From contig NZ_FRBR01000007.1 of NCBI RefSeq assembly GCF_900142665.1, positions 124,001-188,000 on the forward strand: a stretch of DNA of 64,000 nucleotides. Reading direction: 5' to 3'. Position numbers and translations under genes: made by a program. This DNA is from Roseovarius pacificus (GTDB lineage Bacteria > Pseudomonadota > Alphaproteobacteria > Rhodobacterales > Rhodobacteraceae). How positions within the stretch are numbered: the first letter of the stretch is position 1; each line of letters starts with the position of its first letter. A model generated the notes under the pieces. It worked only from the letters and a program-made list of their open reading frames with translations. It was not told where the DNA came from and did no database searches. Positions 16,297 to 25,578 of the stretch are shown here, in pieces.

Positions 16297-17685
16297 ATGA
16301 CGACGATCAAACTCTATAACACCAAGGCCCGCGCCAAGCAGGTGCTGGAACCTTTGGACCCTCAAAACGTGCGGATGTATGTCTGTGGCCCCACGGTGTA
16401 TGACCGGGCCCATCTGGGCAATGCGCGGCCCGTGATCGTGTTCGACGTGCTCTATCGCCTGCTGCGCCATGTCTACGGCCCCGATCACGTGACCTATGTG
16501 CGCAACTTCACCGATGTGGATGACAAGATCAACGCGCGCGCCATTGAAAACGTCGGCAAGGGCGGTGACGTGAATGCCGAGATCGCTCGCATCACGGGCA
16601 TGACGACGCAGTGGTTTCTGGATGACATGGGCGCGCTTGGCGCGTTGGAACCCGACGCCATGCCCCGTGCCACGCAATATATCGGCCAGATGATCGCGAT
16701 GATCGAAGGCCTGATTGCCAAAGGCCATGCCTACGAGGCCGAGGGGCATGTTCTGTTTGCGGTCGAAAGTTACAAGGATTACGGGCGTTTATCGGGCCGG
16801 TCGGTCGATGACATGATTGCCGGCGCGCGGGTCGAGGTGGCGCCCTATAAACGCAACCCGATGGATTTCGTGCTGTGGAAACCATCGAGCGACGACCTGC
16901 CGGGCTGGGACAGCCCATGGGGTCGGGGGCGGCCCGGCTGGCATATCGAATGCTCGGCCATGTCCTATGAATTGCTGGGCGAAAGTTTCGATATCCACGG
17001 CGGCGGCAACGATCTGATGTTCCCGCACCACGAAAACGAGATCGCCCAAAGCTGCTGCGCCCATCCCGAAGGCGGTTTCGCGCAGATCTGGATGCATAAC
17101 GAGATGCTTCAGGTCGAGGGCAGGAAGATGTCCAAGAGCCTTGGCAATTTCTTTACCGTGCATGACCTTCTGGAACAGGGCTATCCGGGGGAGGTGATCC
17201 GCTTTGTGTTCCTGTCCACGCATTACCGCAAGCCGATGGACTGGACGGCGGAGAAGGCGCGGGAGGCTGAGGCGACTTTGCGCAAGTGGCGAACCATGAC
17301 CGATGGGGTGGAGGCCGGAAAGGTCGCGGCGCCCGTATTGCAGGCTTTGAGTGATGATCTGAATACCGCCGGGGCAGTGACGGAACTGCACAAGTTGGCG
17401 GCTTCCGGGGATGCCGCAACACTCAAGGCGTCTGCGGAAATCATGGGGCTTCTAAGCGAGGCTCAGGGTGCTTGGGCCGCCGCACCCGAGGTTGATCTCT
17501 CGGGGCTGGAAACACTGCTTTCCGAGGCGCGTGAAACCGCCATGCAAACCAAGGATTTCACGGAGGTGGACCGCCTCAAAACTTTGCTGATCGACGCTGG
17601 CGTCGAGGTGCGCATGAGCAAGGACGGGGTGGAACTGATCCCCGGTGCGGGGTTTGATCCGGCCAAACTGGAAGGGCTGGAGTGA
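16297..17685 (+). CDS. cysS: Cysteinyl-tRNA synthetase
   Basis: This 462-residue class I synthetase charges tRNA-Cys in the cytoplasm. The HIGH-type signature appears as AHLGN (residues 38-42), right after the zinc-site Cys30 of [10 protein letters not shown]. The other zinc ligands are in WHIECSAM and [19 protein letters not shown] is at 277-281. The length matches the bacterial family. It follows the leader peptide at 16168-16209, so its expression may respond to charged tRNA levels. The stop overlaps a short, probably meaningless frame, and cimA follows after 99 bp. Confidence 0.97.
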   Translation: MTTIKLYNTKARAKQVLEPLDPQNVRMYVCGPTVYDRAHLGNARPVIVFDVLYRLLRHVYGPDHVTYVRNFTDVDDKINARAIENVGKGGDVNAEIARITGMTTQWFLDDMGALGALEPDAMPRATQYIGQMIAMIEGLIAKGHAYEAEGHVLFAVESYKDYGRLSGRSVDDMIAGARVEVAPYKRNPMDFVLWKPSSDDLPGWDSPWGRGRPGWHIECSAMSYELLGESFDIHGGGNDLMFPHHENEIAQSCCAHPEGGFAQIWMHNEMLQVEGRKMSKSLGNFFTVHDLLEQGYPGEVIRFVFLSTHYRKPMDWTAEKAREAEATLRKWRTMTDGVEAGKVAAPVLQALSDDLNTAGAVTELHKLAASGDAATLKASAEIMGLLSEAQGAWAAAPEVDLSGLETLLSEARETAMQTKDFTEVDRLKTLLIDAGVEVRMSKDGVELIPGAGFDPAKLEGLE

Positions 17686-17784
17686 TGTTGAGAACCCGTT
17701 CAGCCAGGTTGCGCCGTTGGAAGGAGGGACCAACCCCTCACACTCGCCGGGATATTCGCGAACAGAAGAAAGCAGGGGGGCAAG

Positions 17785-19416
17785 ATGGGTAAGGAGCGTC
17801 TTTATCTCTACGACACAACCTTGCGCGACGGGCAGCAGACGCAGGGCGTGTCGTTCTCAGCCCATGAAAAACAGCAGATCGCCAGGACGCTCGATGCCCT
17901 TGGTGTGGATTATATCGAGGGCGGCTGGCCCGGTGCGAACCCCACCGACAGCGCGTTTTTCGCCGATGCTCCGCAGACCCGTGCGACAATGACCGCCTTT
18001 GGCATGACCAAGCGCGCAGGCCGCTCGGCCGAAAACGACGATGTGCTGGCGGCGGTGATGAATGCCGGAACGGGCGCGGTATGTCTTGTGGGCAAGACCC
18101 ATGATTTCCATGTCGAAACCGCGCTTGGGATTACTCTGGCCCAAAACATCGAGAACATCGCGCGATCCGTCGCGCATCTGGTCGGGCAGGGGCGCGAGGC
18201 GCTGTTTGACGCCGAGCATTTCTTTGACGGCTGGAAGGCCAATCGCGAGTATGCGCTGGAGGCCTTGCTGGCGGCGCATGAGGCCGGGGCGCGCTGGATC
18301 GTGTTGTGCGATACCAATGGCGGCACCTTGCCCGACGAGATCGGGCGTATCACCGCCGAGGTGATCGCTGCGGGTATTCCGGGCGAGAGGCTGGGTATTC
18401 ACTGTCACAATGATACGGAAACCGCGGTGGCCGGATCGTTGGCGGCGGTGCGGGCCGGGGCGCGCCAGATTCAGGGCACTCTGAACGGCTTGGGCGAGCG
18501 TTGTGGCAATGCCAACCTGACGGCACTGATCCCGACCTTGTTACTGAAGGAGCCCTATGCCAGCCGGTTCGAGACCGGGGTCACACAGGACGCCTTGCAG
18601 GGTCTGACGCAGGCCAGCCGGTTGCTGGACGAAATCCTGAACCGCGTGCCGACCAAGCAGGCCTCATACGTGGGCGCGTCGGCCTTCGCCCACAAAGCCG
18701 GGCTGCATGCCAGTGCGATCCTCAAGGACCCGTCGACCTATGAGCATATAGATCCGGGGCTTGTGGGGAATATGCGCATCATCCCGATGTCCAACCAGGC
18801 GGGGCAATCGAACCTGCGGCGGCGACTGGCCGAAGCGGGGATCGATGTGCCATCGGGCAATCCGGCGCTGGCCCGTATTCTGGACGAGATCAAGCAACGT
18901 GAGGATCGCGGGTATACCTATGACAGCGCGCAGGCCAGTTTCGAATTGCTGGCCCGGCGTGAACTGGGGCAGTTGCCGGATTTCTTCGAGGTCAAGCGCT
19001 ATAAGGTGACGGTCGAGCGGCGCAAGAACAAGTACGACAGGATGGTTTCGCTGTCCGAGGCCGTGGTCGTGGTCAAGGTCGATGGCGAAAAGAAGCTGTC
19101 GGTCAGCGAGTCGATGGATGAGGACGGCAACGATCGTGGCCCGGTGAATGCGCTGGCCAAGGCATTGGCCAAGGATCTGGGGCCGTATCAGCAGGCGATT
19201 GACGACATGCGGCTGGTGGATTTCAAGGTGCGCATCACCCAGGGCGGAACCGAGGCCGTGACCCGTGTCATCATCGACAGCGAAGACGGGCAGGGGCGGC
19301 GCTGGTCCACGGTGGGGGTTAGCGCCAACATAGTCGATGCCAGTTTCGAGGCGCTGCTGGATGCGATCGTCTGGAAACTTCTGCGGGATTGCGGGCGGAA
19401 AGGGGCCGTGGCCTAG
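17785..19416 (+). CDS. cimA: Citramalate synthase
   Basis: A 543-residue protein of the 2-isopropylmalate synthase family. It has the HMGL-like TIM barrel with LYDTTLRDGQQTQGVSF at the N-terminus, HCHNDTETAVAG (metal-binding His pair), the NGLGERCGNAN loop and a C-terminal LeuA-type allosteric domain. The replacement of the usual leucine-type loops and the MGKERLYLYDTTLRDG start match the CimA branch, which condenses pyruvate and acetyl-CoA to citramalate for threonine-independent isoleucine synthesis. It ends directly at the next gene's GTG, so the two are probably cotranscribed. Confidence 0.9.
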   Translation: MGKERLYLYDTTLRDGQQTQGVSFSAHEKQQIARTLDALGVDYIEGGWPGANPTDSAFFADAPQTRATMTAFGMTKRAGRSAENDDVLAAVMNAGTGAVCLVGKTHDFHVETALGITLAQNIENIARSVAHLVGQGREALFDAEHFFDGWKANREYALEALLAAHEAGARWIVLCDTNGGTLPDEIGRITAEVIAAGIPGERLGIHCHNDTETAVAGSLAAVRAGARQIQGTLNGLGERCGNANLTALIPTLLLKEPYASRFETGVTQDALQGLTQASRLLDEILNRVPTKQASYVGASAFAHKAGLHASAILKDPSTYEHIDPGLVGNMRIIPMSNQAGQSNLRRRLAEAGIDVPSGNPALARILDEIKQREDRGYTYDSAQASFELLARRELGQLPDFFEVKRYKVTVERRKNKYDRMVSLSEAVVVVKVDGEKKLSVSESMDEDGNDRGPVNALAKALAKDLGPYQQAIDDMRLVDFKVRITQGGTEAVTRVIIDSEDGQGRRWSTVGVSANIVDASFEALLDAIVWKLLRDCGRKGAVA

Positions 19417-20202
19417 GTGGCGCGCGTGGAGTTCGACGCTGATCTGATCGCCTGTGCGCAACTGGTGGAACGTGGCGATCCCGACAGGTTCGCCGCGATC
19501 ATGGCCGCGCCGCCGTGTGCCCGAGCGGTTCTGTTTCCGATCTATGCTTTCAACATCGAGGTGTCGCGCGCGCCGTGGGTCACGCAGGAAACGATGATCG
19601 CCGAAATGCGCCTGCAATGGTGGCGCGATGCGTTGGAGGAAATCCGCAGTGGCGGGCCGGTGCGCCGTCATGAGGTGGTCACGCCTTTGGCGCGGGTTCT
19701 GGACGGGCAAGGAGCGGAATTGCTGGATGCGCTGACCGAGGTGCGGCGGTGGGACATCTACCGCGATCCCTTTGGGGATATGGCGCATTTCCGGGATTAC
19801 CTTGCCAAAACCTCGGGCAATCTGTTGCTCGCGGCTGCGCGGGCCCTGGGGCCTGTGCCGGATGCGGTGGTGCGAGACGCGGGGTATGCGCTTGGGGTGG
19901 CCAACTGGCTGCGTGCGGTGCCCGTGTTGGAGCAGGCAGGGCGGGTGCCGCTGATTGAGGGGACGGCGGATGCGGTGCGCGATCTGGCGCAGGAAGGGTT
20001 GAACAGCCTTGCGCAGGCCCGTGCGGGTCGCAAGAACATCCCTGCTGCCGCGCGCCCGGCATTCCTGCCGATGTGGCAGGTCGGGCCGATCCTGCGCATG
20101 GCTGTGCGTGATCCGGCACGGGTGGCGGACGGCACGTTGGAACTGTCCCCGTTTCGCTGCCGCCTGGGCTTGATGAGGACCGCTATCACCGGTCGCTGGT
20201 AG
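19417..20202 (+). CDS. Squalene/phytoene synthase family protein (NDUFAF6-like)
   Basis: A 261-residue protein with the family fold: RAVLFPIYAFNIEVSRAP and EMRLQWWRDALEEIRSGG near the N-terminus, then YLAKTSGNLLLAAARALG in the middle. The canonical pair of DxxxD motifs needed for prenyl coupling is not intact, which fits the NDUFAF6-like branch (linked to complex I assembly in eukaryotes) rather than a true carotenoid enzyme. The start is a GTG immediately after the cimA stop, a sign of translational coupling. No carotenoid genes are nearby. Confidence 0.78.
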   Translation: MARVEFDADLIACAQLVERGDPDRFAAIMAAPPCARAVLFPIYAFNIEVSRAPWVTQETMIAEMRLQWWRDALEEIRSGGPVRRHEVVTPLARVLDGQGAELLDALTEVRRWDIYRDPFGDMAHFRDYLAKTSGNLLLAAARALGPVPDAVVRDAGYALGVANWLRAVPVLEQAGRVPLIEGTADAVRDLAQEGLNSLAQARAGRKNIPAAARPAFLPMWQVGPILRMAVRDPARVADGTLELSPFRCRLGLMRTAITGRW

Positions 20203-20208
20203 AGGCGG

Positions 20209-21816
20209 TCAGGCCATCATTTCCTTGGTGGCAGTCAGGGTGATGTCCGGGTAATCCCGTTCGACACGGTCGATATCCCATTGCAGCCGTGTCAGGTACA
20301 CCACATCACCGTCATGGTCATGGGCGATATGCTGTTTATTGGCCGCGGTGAACGCCTCGACCGCATCTCTCGGCCCGTTGACCCATCGAGCTGAAGTAAA
20401 TTGCGAGGGCTCGAACCGGACGGGCAGGCCGTATTCCAGTTCGATCCGGCTGCCCAGAACCTCGAACTGCAGTGCGCCCACGACGCCGACGATAAAGCCC
20501 GAGCCGAAGGCGGGTTTGAACACCTTGGCGGCGCCTTCTTCGGCGAATTGCATCAGGGCCTTTTCCAGGTGCTTGGCCTTCATCGGGTCGCCCGCCCGGC
20601 AGTTTTGCAGCAGTTCCGGGGCGAAGGAGGGGATGCCGCTGACGCGCAGGGCCTCGCCCTCGGTCAGGGTGTCGCCGATGCGCAATTGTCCATGGTTGGG
20701 GATGCCGATGATATCGCCGGCCCACGCCTCTTCTGCCAGTTCGCGATCCGACGCCAGAAACAGAACCGGGTTCGAGACTGCCATCGGTTTCTTGGTGCGC
20801 ACATGGGTCAGTTTCATACCGCGCTTGAAATGCCCCGAGGCCATGCGCACGAACGCCACGCGGTCGCGGTGCTTGGGGTCCATATTGGCCTGCACCTTGA
20901 ACACAAAGCCGGAAACCTTGGTTTCTTCGGGTGCGATCTGGCGCGGTTCGGCGGATTGCGGCTGCGGTTCGGGGCCATAGGTGCCGATCCCGTCCATCAG
21001 TTCCTTGACGCCGAACGAGTTGATTGCGGACCCGAACCAGATCGGGGTCATGTGGCCTTCGAGCACCGCTTGAGGGTCGAGCTTGGGCAGCAATTCGCGG
21101 GCCATTTCGACCTCTTCGCGCAACTGTTCGACAAGGTGTTCAGGAACGTGCTCGGCCAGTTTCGGGTCGTCCAGACCGTCGATCTGGATTGACTCGGCAA
21201 CCTTGTTGCGGTCGGCGCGGTCCATCAGTTCCAGCCGGTCGTTCAGCATGTCGTAGCAGCCGATGAAATCACGGCCCACGCCGATGGGCCAGCTGGCGGG
21301 TGTAACGTCGATTGCCAGATTTTCCTGAATTTCGTCTATGATATCAAAGGTATCGCGGCTTTCGCGGTCCATCTTGTTGCAGAAGGTCAGGATCGGCAGG
21401 TCGCGCAGGCGGCAGACCTCGAACAGTTTCTGCGTCTGGCTTTCCACGCCCTTGGCCCCATCTATCACCATGATTGCGGCATCGACGGCGGTCAGCGTGC
21501 GATAGGTGTCTTCGGAGAAATCCGAGTGGCCAGGCGTGTCCACGAGGTTGAACCGGAATTTGCCGAAATCGAAGGACATGGCCGAGGCCGAGACAGAAAT
21601 CCCGCGGTCCTTTTCCATCTGCATGAAGTCCGAGCGCGTGCGTCGTGCTTCGCCCTTGGCGCGCACCTGACCGGCCATCTGAATGGCGCCACCGTAAAGC
21701 AGGAACTTTTCGGTCAAGGTGGTCTTGCCCGCATCCGGATGCGAGATGATCGCGAAGGTGCGGCGCCGTGCGATTTCAGGCGGCAGATCGGGGCGGTTTT
21801 GGGTCAGGTCCAGCAT
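20209..21816 (-). CDS. prfC: Peptide chain release factor 3
   Basis: A 535-residue translational GTPase that recycles RF1/RF2 after termination. G1 SHPDAGKTTLTE, switch and G3 DTPGHSDFSED, and G4 NKMD are all visible, as are the domain II and III segments (VAFVRMASGHFKRGMKL; PAFGSGFIVGVVGALQFEVL). The ATG at 21816 (MLDLTQNRP) gives a length near E. coli RF3; a longer frame to 21852 is possible. It converges on the preceding gene, with only 6 bp between stops. Confidence 0.95.
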   Translation of the reverse strand: MLDLTQNRPDLPPEIARRRTFAIISHPDAGKTTLTEKFLLYGGAIQMAGQVRAKGEARRTRSDFMQMEKDRGISVSASAMSFDFGKFRFNLVDTPGHSDFSEDTYRTLTAVDAAIMVIDGAKGVESQTQKLFEVCRLRDLPILTFCNKMDRESRDTFDIIDEIQENLAIDVTPASWPIGVGRDFIGCYDMLNDRLELMDRADRNKVAESIQIDGLDDPKLAEHVPEHLVEQLREEVEMARELLPKLDPQAVLEGHMTPIWFGSAINSFGVKELMDGIGTYGPEPQPQSAEPRQIAPEETKVSGFVFKVQANMDPKHRDRVAFVRMASGHFKRGMKLTHVRTKKPMAVSNPVLFLASDRELAEEAWAGDIIGIPNHGQLRIGDTLTEGEALRVSGIPSFAPELLQNCRAGDPMKAKHLEKALMQFAEEGAAKVFKPAFGSGFIVGVVGALQFEVLGSRIELEYGLPVRFEPSQFTSARWVNGPRDAVEAFTAANKQHIAHDHDGDVVYLTRLQWDIDRVERDYPDITLTATKEMMA

Positions 21817-21879
21817 GAGGGCGCATATAGACGGCGCAAGACGGGTGCGCAATACGGGCTGACGGTTTGCACGGTCCGG

Positions 21880-22893
21880 TTACCGCGTCGAGGCGCGTTT
21901 GAGGATGCTGGCGGCGTCGGGGTGATTCAACAGCGCCTTGCTGACTTCAAGATCCTTGTGAGCGCGCTCTCCGTGGACCGACAGAAGGTCGGATAGGGCA
22001 TCGCTCAGGTCTTGCGGCAGGGCCGCGCGGGTGCGGGTGTCGACCAGCAGGGTCTCGGCAGCAATGCCTTCGGCATAGATGATCTGATGGTGATCGAACA
22101 AAAGTTGGAAATAGTCGATGAAGCCGCCATCCTGCTGCACCACCGTGTCGCCATTCACCAGATAGCGCGCCCGCACCAAAAGTTCGTGCCGACCCGCGCC
22201 AAGCGCATCTGAACGCTGGTAGATGAACAGCCGGTGATCCGGGCTGACCAGCAGGTCGTTTTCGTTGTGCAGCGCGCCCGCTTTGATCCGGATGGGGGCA
22301 AATTCGCCCACGGCGCGAACGGTGGACTGGCCGATCCAGCGGACCTGTTGAGGGCCATCGTCGCGGGTCAGCACCATGTCGCCAATGTTCAGATCCTCGA
22401 TCCGGCGCTGCGCACCCGAGGCCATCGTGATATGCGTTCCGCGCGAGAACGAGACACAGGCCACCTCGGCGAATTTCTGATGGGCGTTGTCGCGGTCGAT
22501 CCCGACAAGGGCATAGCCCATGCGAGGCACCAGTTCAGCCATGGGCAGGATATAGACCTCGGACACATTCCCATGATCGTCGACCTCGACGAGGGTCAGC
22601 ACCTCGGAGGTTTGGCCGGTGCCCGACATGACGGTCAGACAGGCATCCAGATGCAATGTCGCGCCAGGCCGCCCAAGCGAGGTATCCGGCGCCACGCAGA
22701 ATCCGCCTGCTTCGTCGGCCAACACCGACAGGCGGTGCTGATGTGCGGCTTTGCGAAGTTCATAGGTGTCGTCGAGATCCAGCTCGGCGGCGAAGGAAAC
22801 CGGATCGCCCAGATTGGCACCGCTCACCACGGTAAAATCGGCGGCCCGAAAGACGGGAATCGACTGGGTTGGTTTGGGGACTGTCTGGGTCAT
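21880..22893 (-). CDS. Hint-domain protein
   Basis: The 337-residue product has an N-terminal part without clear homologues and then a Hint (hedgehog/intein) domain starting at VACVSFSRGTHITMASG, with IEDLNIGDMVLTRDDGPQQVRWIG and LVSPDHRLFI. The Cys at the domain start and the SPDHR block are the family's key residues. Such proteins are abundant in Rhodobacteraceae and are thought to self-process or sit in secreted proteins. The function is unknown. The ORF reaches 22971, but the ATG at 22893 is preferred because the upstream residues are only Arg-rich low-complexity sequence. Confidence 0.82.
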   Translation of the reverse strand: MTQTVPKPTQSIPVFRAADFTVVSGANLGDPVSFAAELDLDDTYELRKAAHQHRLSVLADEAGGFCVAPDTSLGRPGATLHLDACLTVMSGTGQTSEVLTLVEVDDHGNVSEVYILPMAELVPRMGYALVGIDRDNAHQKFAEVACVSFSRGTHITMASGAQRRIEDLNIGDMVLTRDDGPQQVRWIGQSTVRAVGEFAPIRIKAGALHNENDLLVSPDHRLFIYQRSDALGAGRHELLVRARYLVNGDTVVQQDGGFIDYFQLLFDHHQIIYAEGIAAETLLVDTRTRAALPQDLSDALSDLLSVHGERAHKDLEVSKALLNHPDAASILKRASTR

Positions 22894-23044
22894 TGGTGTA
22901 TCACTGAGTGCACGTCGTCTACGGTGGCGTATGCGATGCCGTAACCTATATTTCTGGCGGGTGCGGGTCAATCAATCGGTCTTTTGCTGGTATCCCCCTG
23001 AAGGCGGGTGATATCGTGGCGCAACCATATAAGGGAGCTATCAC

Positions 23045-23824
23045 ATGGATCTGGGAATAAAAGGTAAAAGCGCGCTGGTTTGTGCATCGTCCAAGGGGCT
23101 TGGGCTGGGGTGTGCGCGGGCATTGGCCGGGGCCGGTGTCGATCTGGTGATGAATGCCCGCGGGGCCGAGGCGCTGGAGTCGGCGGCGCAGGCAATCCGG
23201 GACGAGTTCGGCGTCAAAGTGACGACGGTGGCATGCGATGTGACCACCGAAGACGGACAGGCGGAATTGCTGAAAGCCGCCGGTGAGGTGGATATCCTGG
23301 TCAACAATGCGGGCGGGCCGCCGCCGGGCATGTGGACGGATTGGAACCGCGACGATTTCATAAAGGCGCTCGATGCCAACATGCTGGCGCCGATAGCCCT
23401 GATCAAGGCGTTGGTACCGGGGATGATGGAACGGGGCTGGGGCCGGGTGGTCAATATCACCTCGCAGTCAGTCAAGGCGCCGATCCCGGTATTGGGCCTG
23501 TCGAACTCGGCCCGGGCGGGGCTGACCGGTTATGTTGCAGGCACGTCGCGGCAGGTGGCGGGGAAAGGCGTAACCATCAACAATCTTTTGCCGGGGATTC
23601 ATGCCACCGACCGCGCGGACTCGCTGGATCAGGGGGTCGCCGAGAAAGAGGGAATTTCCGTGGATGAGGCCAAGACGAGGCGCTGTGCAACGATCCCTGC
23701 GGGCCGTTACGGCACCAAGGAGGAATTCGGCGCGACCTGCGCCTTCCTTTGCAGTCAATTCGCCGGGTTCATCGTGGGGCAGAACATCCTGTTGGATGGC
23801 GGCGGAGTGAACGCGACGCTTTGA
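23045..23824 (+). CDS. Short-chain dehydrogenase/reductase family protein lacking the canonical catalytic motif
   Basis: At 259 residues it has a Rossmann nucleotide-binding motif (ASSKGLGLG), the NNAGG strand-end and Ser in NITSQS. Where classical SDR enzymes have YxxxK, this one has SNSAR (residues 153-157). An SDR subgroup with LSNxARAGLTG at this place is known to me, usually annotated as 3-oxoacyl-ACP reductase, but its chemistry is uncertain. The gene stands alone, divergent from the Hint gene. The ATG has GGGAGC about 8 bases upstream. Confidence 0.85.
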   Translation: MDLGIKGKSALVCASSKGLGLGCARALAGAGVDLVMNARGAEALESAAQAIRDEFGVKVTTVACDVTTEDGQAELLKAAGEVDILVNNAGGPPPGMWTDWNRDDFIKALDANMLAPIALIKALVPGMMERGWGRVVNITSQSVKAPIPVLGLSNSARAGLTGYVAGTSRQVAGKGVTINNLLPGIHATDRADSLDQGVAEKEGISVDEAKTRRCATIPAGRYGTKEEFGATCAFLCSQFAGFIVGQNILLDGGGVNATL

Positions 23825-23850
23825 GCGATAATGCCGGATCAGCAATGACG

Positions 23851-23918
23851 GGTGAAGAGTTTCCTGATGGCATTGGAAGGATGACGATGGAGGATATACC
23901 ATCAGGAAACTCTTCACC
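23851..23918. repeat. Perfect 20-bp inverted repeat (long hairpin)
   Basis: GGTGAAGAGTTTCCTGATGG at 23851-23870 is the exact reverse complement of 23899-23918, with a 28-base loop. It lies 26 bp after the SDR stop. No strong T tract follows, though GGGGTTTTC comes 7 bp later. It could be a terminator, a small RNA or a miniature element. The rest of 23825-24140 shows no gene. Confidence 0.7.
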
Positions 23919-24140
23919 GTGTCAGGGGTTTTCGTCTGAGAGGTGCAGATCTATATGCAGTCAGCTTGATCGCCCGGTTGTGGTCGTATTGCCCGAAGCG
24001 ACCGATCGCTCAAGATGCGCAAGGACCCGGATTCTCATTTCTGCCGCTTGAATCGCAAATATATCGGTTCCCGTCGCAGCCTTGTGCGCTTGTTCTTCTG
24101 GTTGGGCGGAGTGCTCTTTCAGCTGGAGAGATGTGCGGGG

Positions 24141-24986
24141 CTACCGCCCGCCCTGCCGGCTGCGGTGGGCGGGAAGCGGGCGCCCGTCGGGCAGGGAGAT
24201 ATTGGCCACCTGCTCGGAGATCGGATCGTTGGACAGCGGGTGCAGTTGTGCATCATACCCATCGGGATCGCGCATCTTTTCCCACGCGCCGTTCACATAT
24301 ACCTCGAGCCCCGAAAATGCGGCCTTGTAGCCCATCTTGGGACTGCCGGGCACCCAGTATCCCAGATACACATGGGGCAGCCCGTTTTCCCGCGCAATTT
24401 CAATATGATCAAGGATGATGTAAGTGCCGAGAGAGGCACTGGTGCGATCAGGATCATAGAACGAATAGACCATGCTGACACCGTCATCCAGAACGTCGGT
24501 CAGGCAGACTGCGGCCAGTTCTCCGGTTTCGGTGTCCACATATTCCACGACACGGGTGCGGATCGGCGTTTCCTCGACCATCGCGGCGAATTCGAACGTG
24601 TCCATGTCGGCCATGCCGCCATCTGCATGGCGGTGTTCCAGATAGCGGCGGAAAAGAGCGTATTGTTCTTCGGTGGCCCAGGGCGAGGTCGAGCGGCGTT
24701 CAAGCGTGCTGTTGCGGTTCAGCGTTTTGCGCTGACTGCGCGAGGGGTGGAAATCATGGACATTGATCCGGGCCGACAGGCAGGCCGAACACTCTGCACA
24801 AGCCGGGCGATAGAGAACGTTTTGCGAGCGGCGAAAACCCTGTTTCGACAGGCTGTCGTTGAGGCGCTGCGCTCCTTCGCCCTGAAGGGCCGTGAACAGC
24901 TTGCGCTCCATCCGGCCCGGCAGATACGGGCAGGGCTGTGGGGCCGTCACATAGAACTGGGGTGCGATTGGCAGGGTATGGCGCAT
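24141..24986 (-). CDS. bpt: Aspartate/glutamate leucyltransferase (Bpt), N-end rule pathway
   Basis: The 281-residue product has the arginyl/leucyl-tRNA-protein transferase signature: [16 protein letters not shown] near the N-terminus, the Cys-rich [16 protein letters not shown], and [25 protein letters not shown] followed by [16 protein letters not shown]. Bacterial members transfer Leu from Leu-tRNA to N-terminal Asp or Glu, marking proteins for ClpAP. The length is normal. The promoter region separates it from the RDD gene upstream on the same strand. Confidence 0.92.
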   Translation of the reverse strand: MRHTLPIAPQFYVTAPQPCPYLPGRMERKLFTALQGEGAQRLNDSLSKQGFRRSQNVLYRPACAECSACLSARINVHDFHPSRSQRKTLNRNSTLERRSTSPWATEEQYALFRRYLEHRHADGGMADMDTFEFAAMVEETPIRTRVVEYVDTETGELAAVCLTDVLDDGVSMVYSFYDPDRTSASLGTYIILDHIEIARENGLPHVYLGYWVPGSPKMGYKAAFSGLEVYVNGAWEKMRDPDGYDAQLHPLSNDPISEQVANISLPDGRPLPAHRSRQGGR

Positions 24987-25073
24987 CGGGCAAGGCTTTT
25001 TCGGTTCTGTGATTTACGGTAACAACCTTGGGCGCGCAGGCCAAGTGCCAATAAACAGGGATGTAATCGTGTT

Positions 25074-25523
25074 TCAGGCTGTCGCGCGCCGGTTCAGGGC
25101 CACGGTGCCAAGCACATGATCGCTCAGGCCCTGACCGCGTTCCGTGGTCAGCATCAGGACGATGGAAATCACCTGAAGTATCGGAAACCCGAACGAGATG
25201 GTCAGGCCAAGCGTATGCAGCAACGCCATCGACAGATCGAAGCGCTGGCCGTCGAGCTTGCGAAATTCGAGCGAAACCAGGCGCATGCCCCATGTGGCCG
25301 AGCCCCGCGCGATGGTGACGACGCGATAGGCAAAGCCAACGACCAGCAGGAGAAAAGGAAAGAAAAACAGCCCTGTAAAGGCCGTAAAGGGAACGATCAA
25401 CAGGCAGATCAGAACGATCAGAACGGTATCGACCACCCAGGCCAGCAGGCGTTTGGCGGGGACATCCGAATAGAATTCGGGTTGGGTGACGGGATCGGGA
25501 AGATGCCAGGAATACTCGGTCAT
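25074..25523 (-). CDS. RDD family membrane protein
   Basis: This 149-residue protein carries the RDD pattern: a first helix with Arg and Asp (RLLAWVVDTVLIVLICLLIVP), a second helix (FFFPFLLLVVGFAYRVV), TWGMRLVSLEF, and a third helix with C-terminal VLGTVALNRR. The family is widespread and poorly understood; some members act as ion antiporters. The ATG at 25523 (MTEYSWHLP) is chosen over a long upstream extension that would cross a hairpin and the DUF2852 gene. Confidence 0.85.
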   Translation of the reverse strand: MTEYSWHLPDPVTQPEFYSDVPAKRLLAWVVDTVLIVLICLLIVPFTAFTGLFFFPFLLLVVGFAYRVVTIARGSATWGMRLVSLEFRKLDGQRFDLSMALLHTLGLTISFGFPILQVISIVLMLTTERGQGLSDHVLGTVALNRRATA

Positions 25524-25546
25524 GGTGGTCCTGATATAGGGGAGGT

Positions 25547-25574
25547 AAACGGTCCGGGAAACCCCGGACCGTTT
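25547..25574. terminator. Hairpin terminator between DUF2852 and RDD genes
   Basis: AAACGGTCCGGG (25547-25558) and CCCGGACCGTTT (25563-25574) form a perfect 12-bp stem with a 4-base loop, 5 bp after the DUF2852 stop on the minus strand. Confidence 0.7.
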
Positions 25575-25578
25575 TGAC

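Noticed and set aside
17685..17792. 35-codon frame starting inside the cysS stop
   Set aside because: No conserved look and it overlaps the cimA start; short basic frames like this are common in high-GC spacers.
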